From the NCBI RefSeq assembly GCF_025642785.1, contig NZ_JANZKU010000016.1:1-64000 (forward strand): DNA of 64,000 nucleotides, in the 5' to 3' direction. Positions 18,923-26,224 of this stretch are shown one piece after another. The position numbers were made by a program, and so were the translations under genes. Each line of letters starts with the position of its first letter. Position 1 is the stretch's first letter. Origin of the DNA: Pseudomonas sp. RIT-PI-AD (GTDB lineage Bacteria; Pseudomonadota; Gammaproteobacteria; Pseudomonadales; Pseudomonadaceae). The notes below the pieces were generated by a model. It did no database searches. It saw only the letters and a program-made list of their open reading frames with translations, and had not been told where the DNA came from.

Positions 18923-19633
18923 TCAAGGGTTCGCTTTCAGGGCGAATTGAATCGGTATTTGCACGCGGCTGGGTACTTGGCGTCCCTCCTGGGTTTCCGG
19001 GCGAAAACGCCAGACGGATACCGCTTCCAGGGCAGCCACGTCGAGGCTCTCGACCCCCGACGAACGCAACAGCTTGAGCTCGCGCTGCTGCCCGAATTCG
19101 TCCAGGCGGACCTCCACCCAGACCACCCCCTGCTGATTGCGGCGGCGGGCCTGGGTCGGGTAGCGCGGTGGCGTCGGCGGTTGCAGGAATGCCGGCTCCC
19201 GGCTCACCACTTCCACTGCAGCCGGGACGGCCGGAGCGGCCGGCAAGGACGCGACCTGCCGCGGAGCGACCGGCGAGGCCGCGGGCCGGTCCGTGCCGGC
19301 CGCCGGGGCGAGTGGCTCGGCTGGCCTGGCGCGAACCTCGGAGGAACGAGCCCTGGGCTCGATCCGGGCGATCGGCGGTTTCGCCTCTACCCTACGCGGC
19401 GGCTCGACCGCTTTCGACGGCTTGGCCACAACCGGCGCAACGGGTGCGGGCGAGGCGCTTGGCGTATTCGCCGAAACCGCTGGCGACTCCAGCGGCGCCA
19501 GACTGATCCGTATTACGCTGGCCGCCGCGTTCCTGTGGGTTCCGCCGGCGACCTGCGGCGACTCGCGGAGCAACCAGCCGAAACCGGCGTGCAAGGCGAG
19601 CGACAGCAATAGGTAGAGGGTCAGGCGCAGCAT
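18923..19633 (-). CDS. TonB-family energy transducer within the heme-uptake operon
   Basis: 236 residues. A single N-terminal membrane helix carries S11-x3-H15 (LLLSLALHAGFG), matching the Ser/His pair that couples TonB to ExbB. A Pro/Ala/Arg-rich periplasmic spacer of about 110 residues follows. A C-terminal TonB domain begins at PPRYPTQARRRNQQGVVWVE and continues to AVSVWRFRP. It should feed PhuR with proton-motive energy. No exbB or exbD is nearby, so it must share them. From memory, P. aeruginosa has phuR directly divergent from phuS without this gene. The promoter is Fur-type. Confidence 0.9.
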   Translation of the reverse strand: MLRLTLYLLLSLALHAGFGWLLRESPQVAGGTHRNAAASVIRISLAPLESPAVSANTPSASPAPVAPVVAKPSKAVEPPRRVEAKPPIARIEPRARSSEVRARPAEPLAPAAGTDRPAASPVAPRQVASLPAAPAVPAAVEVVSREPAFLQPPTPPRYPTQARRRNQQGVVWVEVRLDEFGQQRELKLLRSSGVESLDVAALEAVSVWRFRPETQEGRQVPSRVQIPIQFALKANP

Positions 19634-19664
19634 CGGAGCTTCGACATCCTAAAGACGAATACAT

Positions 19665-19692
19665 TTGATAATTATTTGCATTTATCTGTCAA
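19665..19692 (-). promoter_or_regulatory. Fur-controlled promoter of tonB-phuSTUVW
   Basis: Minus-strand -35 TTGACA (19687-19692), 16-base spacer, -10 TATCAA (19665-19670). A Fur-like box TGATAATTATTTGCA at 19666-19680 covers the -10 (12 of 14 arm positions). It is the only AT-rich stretch between the divergent genes, so phuR is probably controlled from here too. Confidence 0.8.
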
Positions 19693-19872
19693 GGTGACTA
19701 AGGTTTGCCGCCGATGCCAACCCCCGGCCACGCACGCGGACGTTTGAACCCCGCAGAGGGTGGGCGAAAGCCCGAGACGATCCGAAGTCCCCGCGAACAG
19801 GGCCATCAACCCCATGGGTTCGCCCGGCGGGCTCCGCGTGCGTCGGCTGGAACTCGATAACCAGGAGTATCC

Positions 19873-22068
19873 ATGTCGCCCGTTCGTCCTCCTCACGCTC
19901 TTCGTCCCTGGCTGGCCCTGTTGCTGCTCAGCCCGTCGCTCGCACTCTCCGCGGAGAAGACCGCCACCCAGTTCGATACCGTCACGGTGACCGCCACGCG
20001 GAACGAACAGACCCTCGGCGAAGTGCCGAGCACCGTGTCGGTGCAAAGCGAACGCGACATCGACCAGAAGAACGTCAGGGACATCAAGGATTTGGTGCGT
20101 TACGAGCCGGGCGTCTCGGTGGGGGGCAGCGGCAGCCGCTTCGGGCTCTCGGGCTTCACCATCCGCGGCATCGGCGGTAACCGCGTGCTGACCCAGGTGG
20201 ACGGGGTGAGCATGCCGGACGCCTTCTCCTTCGGCGGCTTCCTCAGCGCGCAGCGCGACTACGTCGACCCCGACACCCTCAAGCAGGTGGAAATCATCCG
20301 CGGGCCGGCCAGCTCGCTCTATGGCAGCGATGCCATCGGCGGCGCGGTGAGCTTCCTCACCAAGGACGCCGCGGATTACCTGGAGGACGGCGACGACTTC
20401 TACGCGCGCCTGAAGACCGGCTACGACGGCGCCGACGACAGCTGGCTGCGCAGCACCACCCTGGCCGGGCGCCAGGGCAGCGTCGACGGCCTGCTGCACC
20501 TCGGCCGGCGCACCGGCCAGGCGACCGACAGCGACGGCCATGAAGGCGGCATCGGCAGCGCGCGGGAAAAGACCAACCCGCTCGACTACACCACGGACAA
20601 CCTGCTGGCCAAGGCCGGCTGGGACTACGCCGAGGGCGAGCGCCTGCAATTCACCTACGAACGCTACCAGAACGACGTCGATACCCGCGTGCTGAGCAAC
20701 TACAGCCGCACCGCGACCATCCGCACCCAGGACGCCGACGACGCCGTCGACCGCGAGCGGTTCTCCCTGGCCCATACGCTGCGCCTGGACAACCCGCTGG
20801 CCGATCGCATGCAGACTCAACTGAGCTATCAGGACAGCCAGACCCGCCAGCGCACCTACGAGGATCGTGTGGTCGCGAACCAGCCGCGCTACCGCACCCG
20901 CGATTCCCACTACGAGGAAAAGCTCTGGGTCTTCAACAGCAAGCTGGACAAGGCGTTCGAGCTCGGCGAGACCCGCCACGCGCTGGTCTACGGCGTCGAC
21001 CTGAAGCGCCTGAAGAACAGTGACCTGCGCGAAGGAGGCGAGACCGTGCTGGCCAGCGGGGTCCGTACGCCGGTACTGCCCACCAGCGACTTTCCCGACC
21101 CGACCACCAGCGAGTACGCGCTGTTCGTGCAGGACAGCATTGCTATCGGCCGCTGGACCCTGCTACCTGGGCTGCGCTACGACCGCTATGAGATGAAACC
21201 CCACGCCACCGGCGAGTACCTCAACAGTCAGGCCACCGATGCCAGCCCGAGCGACTTCGAGGATTCGGCGGTCTCGCCCAAGTTCGGCATCACCTATCAG
21301 GTCGACGATCACCACAGCGTTTATGGCCAATACGCCGCCGGCTTCCGCGCCCCGCAGGCGGTGGAGATCTTCGGCGAGTTCATCAACCCCGGCATGTACC
21401 GCACCCTGGCCAACACCAACCTCAAGGCGGAAACCAGCGACAGCTACGAGCTGGGCCTGCGCGGGCAGTACGACCTCGGCAGCTTCGGCGTCTCGCTGTT
21501 CTACAACCGCTACGACGACTTCATCGAGCAGGTCAGCCGCCCCTCCAGCGTGCCCGGCTATCCCTACGGCGAGTTCCAGTACGTCAACCGCGACCGCGTG
21601 ACCATCCGCGGCGCCGAGGCCAAGGGCGAGTTGTTCCTCGACCACCTGGGCCTTCCCGGCGGCTGGCGCGCCATGGGCTCGCTGGCCTACGCCCGCGGCA
21701 AGGACGAAGGCACCGGTGAGCCGATCAACAGCGTCGACCCGCTCAAGGGCGTGTTCGGCGTGGGCTACAGCGAGCAGAGCGGCACTTTCGGCGGCGAGCT
21801 GAACTGGACCCTGGTGGCGGCCAAGCAGCGCGTCGACAAGAGCCAGACCACCGACCAGTTCGAGACCTCCGGCTATGGCGTGCTCGACCTCAACGGCTGG
21901 TGGCAGGTCAGCGAAGCCTTCTCGGTGAACGCCGGGCTGTTCAACCTGACCGACAAGCAATACTGGCAGTGGGCCGACGTCCAGGGCCTCGGCGAGAACA
22001 CCGCCGGCCTGCAACGCTTCAGCCAACCCGGCCGCCACGCGGCGGTCAACCTGATCTGGGAAATCTGA
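19873..22068 (+). CDS. phuR: PhuR TonB-dependent outer-membrane heme receptor
   Basis: 731 residues. The signal peptide ends near ALS/AEKTAT. The TonB box region is DTVTVTATRNE, followed by a plug domain (RGPASSLYGSDAIGGAVSFL) and a 22-strand barrel ending HAAVNLIWEI with a terminal aromatic-hydrophobic sorting signal. The heme-receptor FRAP motif (GFRAPQAVEIF) and the NTNLKAE box are present, with Tyr509 between them. No histidine lies in the plug, which is unexpected against the His/Tyr ligation reported for P. aeruginosa PhuR. The ATG follows AGGAG, and the upstream leader is GC-rich and about 170 bases. Confidence 0.94.
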   Translation: MSPVRPPHALRPWLALLLLSPSLALSAEKTATQFDTVTVTATRNEQTLGEVPSTVSVQSERDIDQKNVRDIKDLVRYEPGVSVGGSGSRFGLSGFTIRGIGGNRVLTQVDGVSMPDAFSFGGFLSAQRDYVDPDTLKQVEIIRGPASSLYGSDAIGGAVSFLTKDAADYLEDGDDFYARLKTGYDGADDSWLRSTTLAGRQGSVDGLLHLGRRTGQATDSDGHEGGIGSAREKTNPLDYTTDNLLAKAGWDYAEGERLQFTYERYQNDVDTRVLSNYSRTATIRTQDADDAVDRERFSLAHTLRLDNPLADRMQTQLSYQDSQTRQRTYEDRVVANQPRYRTRDSHYEEKLWVFNSKLDKAFELGETRHALVYGVDLKRLKNSDLREGGETVLASGVRTPVLPTSDFPDPTTSEYALFVQDSIAIGRWTLLPGLRYDRYEMKPHATGEYLNSQATDASPSDFEDSAVSPKFGITYQVDDHHSVYGQYAAGFRAPQAVEIFGEFINPGMYRTLANTNLKAETSDSYELGLRGQYDLGSFGVSLFYNRYDDFIEQVSRPSSVPGYPYGEFQYVNRDRVTIRGAEAKGELFLDHLGLPGGWRAMGSLAYARGKDEGTGEPINSVDPLKGVFGVGYSEQSGTFGGELNWTLVAAKQRVDKSQTTDQFETSGYGVLDLNGWWQVSEAFSVNAGLFNLTDKQYWQWADVQGLGENTAGLQRFSQPGRHAAVNLIWEI

Positions 22069-22151
22069 CGCCCCGTTCGGCGCAGGGACGCGCACCCCTC
22101 TTGGCAAGCCGCGGCGGAGCGGGATAATGCCCGCCTTTCGCGGAGGCGCCG

Positions 22152-22472
22152 ATGATCCTGCTCTGCGCCCCGGATGCACTGGCCGAAGGCCAGAGCCGGG
22201 GCTTCCAACTCGGAAATATCAGGCTGCTGGCGGTGCGTAGGCACGGCCAGGCCTATGTCTATGAAAACCGTTGCCCCCACCGCCATGTGCCGCTGGAATG
22301 GCAGGCCGACGGGTTTCTCGACGACAGCGGCAGCCTGATCCGTTGTGCCACCCACGGCGCCCTGTTCCTCATCGAATCCGGCGAATGCGTCGCCGGCCCC
22401 TGTGCCGGCGACGCCCTGCATGCGCTGGCGTGTCGCGAGGACGACCAGGGCCTCTGGGTGCAGACGGACTGA
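22152..22472 (+). CDS. Stand-alone Rieske [2Fe-2S] protein
   Basis: 106 residues. The two cluster-binding boxes are complete: CPH (in ENRCPHRHVPLEW) and C-x2-H (in IRCATHGALF), with the usual spacing for a Rieske ferredoxin-like domain. There is no signal peptide or membrane helix, so it is cytoplasmic. No partner oxygenase or reductase is adjacent. It starts 83 bases after phuR and could be co-transcribed with it. The electron partner is unknown. Confidence 0.87.
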   Translation: MILLCAPDALAEGQSRGFQLGNIRLLAVRRHGQAYVYENRCPHRHVPLEWQADGFLDDSGSLIRCATHGALFLIESGECVAGPCAGDALHALACREDDQGLWVQTD

Positions 22473-22506
22473 ACGCCATGCAGGAAACCGCGCCCCCGCG
22501 CCAGCC

Positions 22507-23217
22507 CTAGTCGATCAGCACGTCCAGGCGCCGCTCCAGGCGGATCGCCTCGGTCGACAGCACGACGCCATAGGCCAGGACCTCGACGCCGGCGGCCACC
22601 GCCTCGCGCAAGGCCGCGGCGTACAGCGGATCGATCTCCGCCGCCGGGCGTACCCGCTCGATATCGCTCAGGTTCACGCAATACAGTTGCACTGCGCGAA
22701 CGCCCTGGCACGCCAGGGTGGCCAGCTCGCGCAGATGCTTCGCGCCGCGCTGGGTCACCGCGTCGGGGAAAGCCGCCACCGCGGTATCGGCGAACCCCAG
22801 GGTGATGCTTTTCACCTCGACGTAGGCCGGGCCCTCGGGGTAGTCGAGGCGGAAGTCGATGCGGCTGCGCTCCTGGCCGTAGGCCACTTCGCGGCGCAAC
22901 CCGGTGAAGCCCGTCAGCTCGGCCAGCGTGCCGGCCCGCAGCGCCTCCTCCACCAACGGATTGGCCCGCGCGGTGTTGATGCAGGCCAGGCGGCCCTGGG
23001 GCGTCTCGCTGAGCTCCCAGGTCCCCGGCAGTTTGCGCCGCGGATCGCTGGAGCGGCTGAACCAGACGCGCCCGCCGGGGCTCATGCAGTTGAGCATCGA
23101 GCCGGTGTTCGGGCAGTGCAGGGTCAGGCGCTCCCCGGCGGGCGTCTCGATATCGGCGAGAAAGCGCTTGTAGCGCAGCAGCAGGCGGCCTTCCTCCAGG
23201 GCCGGCTCGAACCTCAT
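22507..23217 (-). CDS. sfsA: SfsA sugar fermentation stimulation protein homologue
   Basis: 236 residues: [40 protein letters not shown] and the catalytic-looking D...EVK pattern of a PD-(D/E)XK-related fold. E. coli SfsA was described as a DNA-binding regulator of maltose genes, but the true activity is unclear. ATG 23217 overlaps the stop of the aminotransferase gene (ATGA). Confidence 0.93.
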   Translation of the reverse strand: MRFEPALEEGRLLLRYKRFLADIETPAGERLTLHCPNTGSMLNCMSPGGRVWFSRSSDPRRKLPGTWELSETPQGRLACINTARANPLVEEALRAGTLAELTGFTGLRREVAYGQERSRIDFRLDYPEGPAYVEVKSITLGFADTAVAAFPDAVTQRGAKHLRELATLACQGVRAVQLYCVNLSDIERVRPAAEIDPLYAAALREAVAAGVEVLAYGVVLSTEAIRLERRLDVLID

Positions 23218-24392
23218 CGGACCGCCGCCCAGGTCCGCAGGCCCCGGGCGATGCGCTCGACCGCCTGTTCCAGGCGCTCCAGGCTCTGGGTGTAAGCGAA
23301 GCGCACGTGACACTCGGCCCGGTGATGACCGAAATCCAGCCCCGGGGTGAAGGCCACGTGCTCGGTTTCGATGAAGTGCTGACAGAACCGATAGGCGTCG
23401 CCGCCGAACGCGGAGATATCGGCGTACAGGTAGAAGGCGCCCTCGGGCTCCACCTCGATGCGAAACCCCAGGGAACGCAGCGCCGGTAATAAATAGTCGC
23501 GGCGCTGGCCGAAGGCGTGGCGGCGCTCCTCCAGCAGCGCCAGCGTCTCGGGCTGGAAGCAGGCCAGGGCGGCATGCTGGGCCATGGACGGCGCACTGAT
23601 GTAGAGGTTCTGCGCCAGCTTCTCCAGTTCCGGCACCGCCTCGGGGGGTGCCACCAGCCAGCCCAGGCGCCAGCCGGTCATGCCGAAATATTTCGAGAAA
23701 CTGTTGAGCACGAAGGCCGAGTCGTCCACTTCCAGGACGCTGGCGGCCTCGCAGCCGTAGGTCAGCCCGTGATAGATCTCATCCACTACCAGATGCCCCG
23801 AGCGCGCCTTCAGGGTCGCCGACAGCGCGGCCAAGGCCTCGCGACCGAGCAGGGTCCCCGTGGGGTTGGCTGGCGAGGCGACCAGCGCGCCGACGCTATC
23901 GGCGTTCCAGTGCCGCTCCAGCAGTTCCGGGGTCAGTTGGTAGTGGGTCTCGGCGCCTACCGGCACCAGTTGCGCCGACGCCTCCACCAGGCGCAGGAAG
24001 TGGCGGTTGCACGGATAGCCCGGATCGGCCAGCAGCCAGTGCTTGCCGGGGTCCACCAGCAAGGCGCTGGCCAGCAGCAGGGCACCCGAGCCGCCGGGCG
24101 TGACGAGGATGCGCTCGGGGTCGAGAGTGATCCCATTGCGCTCGGCATAGAAGCCGGCGATGGCTTCGCGCAGCGCCGGCAATCCGCGCGCCGCGGTATA
24201 GCGGGTATGGCCGGCGGCCAGTGCGGCCTGGCCGGCGGCGATGATCGGGGCGGCGGTGGTGAAGTCCGGCTCGCCGATCTCCAGGTGGATCACATCGTGC
24301 CCGGCGGCCTGCAGTTCGTTGGCGCGGGCGAGCAGCGCCATCACGTGGAAAGGTTCGATGGCGCGGCTGCGTGCGCTGTAGGAGGTGGCCAT
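23214..24392 (-). CDS. Class I/II pyridoxal-phosphate aminotransferase
   Basis: 392 residues. The PLP lysine is in [15 protein letters not shown], with the carboxylate-binding arginine in [12 protein letters not shown]. It resembles the aspartate/aromatic aminotransferase subgroup I-gamma; the substrate is not determinable. The ATG 24392 is chosen for the AAGGAAGG site 5-8 bases upstream; a longer in-frame start adds an unrelated tail. Coupled to sfsA. Confidence 0.9.
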   Translation of the reverse strand: MATSYSARSRAIEPFHVMALLARANELQAAGHDVIHLEIGEPDFTTAAPIIAAGQAALAAGHTRYTAARGLPALREAIAGFYAERNGITLDPERILVTPGGSGALLLASALLVDPGKHWLLADPGYPCNRHFLRLVEASAQLVPVGAETHYQLTPELLERHWNADSVGALVASPANPTGTLLGREALAALSATLKARSGHLVVDEIYHGLTYGCEAASVLEVDDSAFVLNSFSKYFGMTGWRLGWLVAPPEAVPELEKLAQNLYISAPSMAQHAALACFQPETLALLEERRHAFGQRRDYLLPALRSLGFRIEVEPEGAFYLYADISAFGGDAYRFCQHFIETEHVAFTPGLDFGHHRAECHVRFAYTQSLERLEQAVERIARGLRTWAAVR

Positions 24393-24585
24393 GGCCTTCC
24401 TTATATAGAGGCAAAGAAGGGATTCTAACCAACCGCCTGCGATCGCTGCAGCAGCCACGACAACCGGGAGTGGCGCGGCCTGATTCGATCTGGTAAGTTC
24501 GCCGGCTTGCAGTCGCAGGGGGCCGACGCCGTTGGCCGGATAACCGGTCCTGCGCAGGAATTAGAAAGAGTGAGAGGCGGTCATC

Positions 24586-25029
24586 ATGCCCACTAAAGCG
24601 AAGCAACAGAATAGCCAGCTGAACCGTGGTTACGAGCCCTACGTCGAGACCAAGGGCGAGGAATACATGAGCGATCGCATGCGCGCTCACTTCACCGACA
24701 TCCTCAACAAATGGAAACAGGAGTTGATGGAAGAGGTGGACCGTACCGTGCACCACATGCAGGACGAAGCCGCCAACTTCCCCGACCCGGCCGACCGCGC
24801 CAGTCAGGAAGAAGAGTTCAGCCTCGAACTGCGCGCCCGCGACCGCGAGCGCAAGCTGATCAAGAAGATCGACGAGACGCTGCAACTGATCGAGGAAAAC
24901 GAGTACGGCTGGTGCGATTCCTGCGGCGTCGAGATCGGCATCCGCCGACTGGAAGCCCGCCCCACCGCCACGCTCTGCATCGATTGCAAGACCTTGGCGG
25001 AAATCAAGGAAAAGCAACTCGGTTCCTGA
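24586..25029 (+). CDS. dksA: DksA RNA polymerase-binding transcription factor
   Basis: 147 residues. The coiled coil has acidic tip residues (NFPDPADRASQEEEF), which reach into the RNA polymerase secondary channel to potentiate ppGpp. The four-cysteine zinc finger is complete: CDSC (with GVEIG) and CIDC. A strong hairpin terminator follows at once. Confidence 0.97.
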   Translation: MPTKAKQQNSQLNRGYEPYVETKGEEYMSDRMRAHFTDILNKWKQELMEEVDRTVHHMQDEAANFPDPADRASQEEEFSLELRARDRERKLIKKIDETLQLIEENEYGWCDSCGVEIGIRRLEARPTATLCIDCKTLAEIKEKQLGS

Positions 25030-25035
25030 TCCTCG

Positions 25036-25060
25036 ACGGGGCGCTACGGCGCCCCGTTTC
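25036..25060 (+). terminator. dksA terminator
   Basis: Nine-pair stem ACGGGGCGC (25036-25044) / GCGCCCCGT (25049-25057), TACG loop and a short T-run. It falls 7 bases after the dksA stop. Confidence 0.85.
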
Positions 25061-25084
25061 ACATGCCTCGCCCCCGCTCCGCTG

Positions 25085-25972
25085 ATGAATCTCCCCTCCT
25101 ACGTCGGCCGCTTCGCTCCCACACCCAGTGGCTACCTGCATTTCGGCTCCCTGGTCGCGGCACTCGCGTCCTGGCTCGACGCGCGCGCCGTCGGCGGCCG
25201 CTGGTTGCTGCGCATGGAAGACCTGGATCCGCCCCGGGAAATGGCCGGCGCACAGGCCGCGATCCTGCGCGCGCTGGAGGCCTACGGCCTGCATTGGGAC
25301 GGCGAATGCGTGCGCCAGAGCGACCGTCACGCCGCCTACGCCGCGGTGATCCAGCGCTTGTCCGAACAGGGCCTGGCCTATGCCTGCACCTGCTCGCGCA
25401 AGCAGCTCGAGCAGAACGGCGGCCTCTACCGCGGTACCTGCCGCGACGCCTGCCACCCGCTGGAGGAGGCGGCCGTGCGCATCCGCGTGCCGCAGCTCGG
25501 CTATGGCTTCGTCGATCGGGTGCAGGGCGAATACCGCCAGCACCTAGGCCGCGAGGTCGGCGACTTCGTCATCCGCCGCCGCGACGGCCTGTTCGCCTAC
25601 CAGTTGGCGGTGGTGCTCGACGACGCCTGGCAGGGCGTGACCGACGTGGTGCGCGGCGCCGATCTGCTCGACTCCACGCCCCGCCAGCTCTACTTGCAGG
25701 AACTGCTGGGGCTGCCGCAGCCGCGCTACCTGCACGTTCCGCTGATCATCCAGCCGGATGGGCACAAGCTGGGCAAGACCTATCGTTCGCCGCCGCTCGC
25801 CGCCGACCAGGCCGCGCCGCTCCTGACCCGCGCCCTGCGCGCCCTGGGCCAACGGCCACCGGCGGACCTGGCCGACGCCGGGGTCGAGGGGGTGTTGCAG
25901 TGGGGCGTCGCCCATTGGCGCGTCGAGGGCATCCCCCGCACCCGCACGCTCGCCGAAGCGCAGCTGGTCTGA
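25085..25972 (+). CDS. gluQ: Glutamyl-queuosine tRNA(Asp) synthetase
   Basis: 295 residues. A truncated GluRS paralogue that attaches glutamate to queuosine in tRNA-Asp and lacks the anticodon-binding domain. The HIGH-like motif is GYLHFGSL, with the KMSKS-equivalent GHKLGKTYRSPPL. The zinc-binding cysteines are in YACTCSRKQLE and YRGTCRDAC. Usual place directly after dksA. Confidence 0.96.
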   Translation: MNLPSYVGRFAPTPSGYLHFGSLVAALASWLDARAVGGRWLLRMEDLDPPREMAGAQAAILRALEAYGLHWDGECVRQSDRHAAYAAVIQRLSEQGLAYACTCSRKQLEQNGGLYRGTCRDACHPLEEAAVRIRVPQLGYGFVDRVQGEYRQHLGREVGDFVIRRRDGLFAYQLAVVLDDAWQGVTDVVRGADLLDSTPRQLYLQELLGLPQPRYLHVPLIIQPDGHKLGKTYRSPPLAADQAAPLLTRALRALGQRPPADLADAGVEGVLQWGVAHWRVEGIPRTRTLAEAQLV

Positions 25973-26047
25973 GCCGGCCCGCTTCCGGCGCTTCCGGCCA
26001 ACCCCGGCCTCCAGTACCATCGCCGCACACTCGACGCGAGAAGCGGC

Positions 26048-26224
26048 ATGTACATCTATCGACTGGTGTTGCTCCTGGTGGTTGGGATCTACCTGTTCTC
26101 CCCGGCCATCATGGATTGGTGGATCGACCCCAACGGCGCCTGGTACCGGCCCTACCTGCTGTGGCTGATCCTCATCGTGGTGACCTTCATCCTGCAGAGT
26201 CAACGCGATGCTGACGAGCTTTAG
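26048..26224 (+). CDS. Small two-helix membrane protein preceding cbrA
   Basis: 58 residues, starting MYIYRLVLLLVVGIYLFSPA. Two hydrophobic helices (about 4-20 and 36-50) are separated by a short Trp-rich loop (DWWIDPNGAWYRP), with a charged C-terminus QRDADEL. Its last 17 bases overlap the start of cbrA in another frame, so the two genes are translationally linked. A role in membrane insertion or regulation of CbrA is an inference. P. aeruginosa has a similar small gene here (from memory, PA4724.1). Confidence 0.82.
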   Translation: MYIYRLVLLLVVGIYLFSPAIMDWWIDPNGAWYRPYLLWLILIVVTFILQSQRDADEL

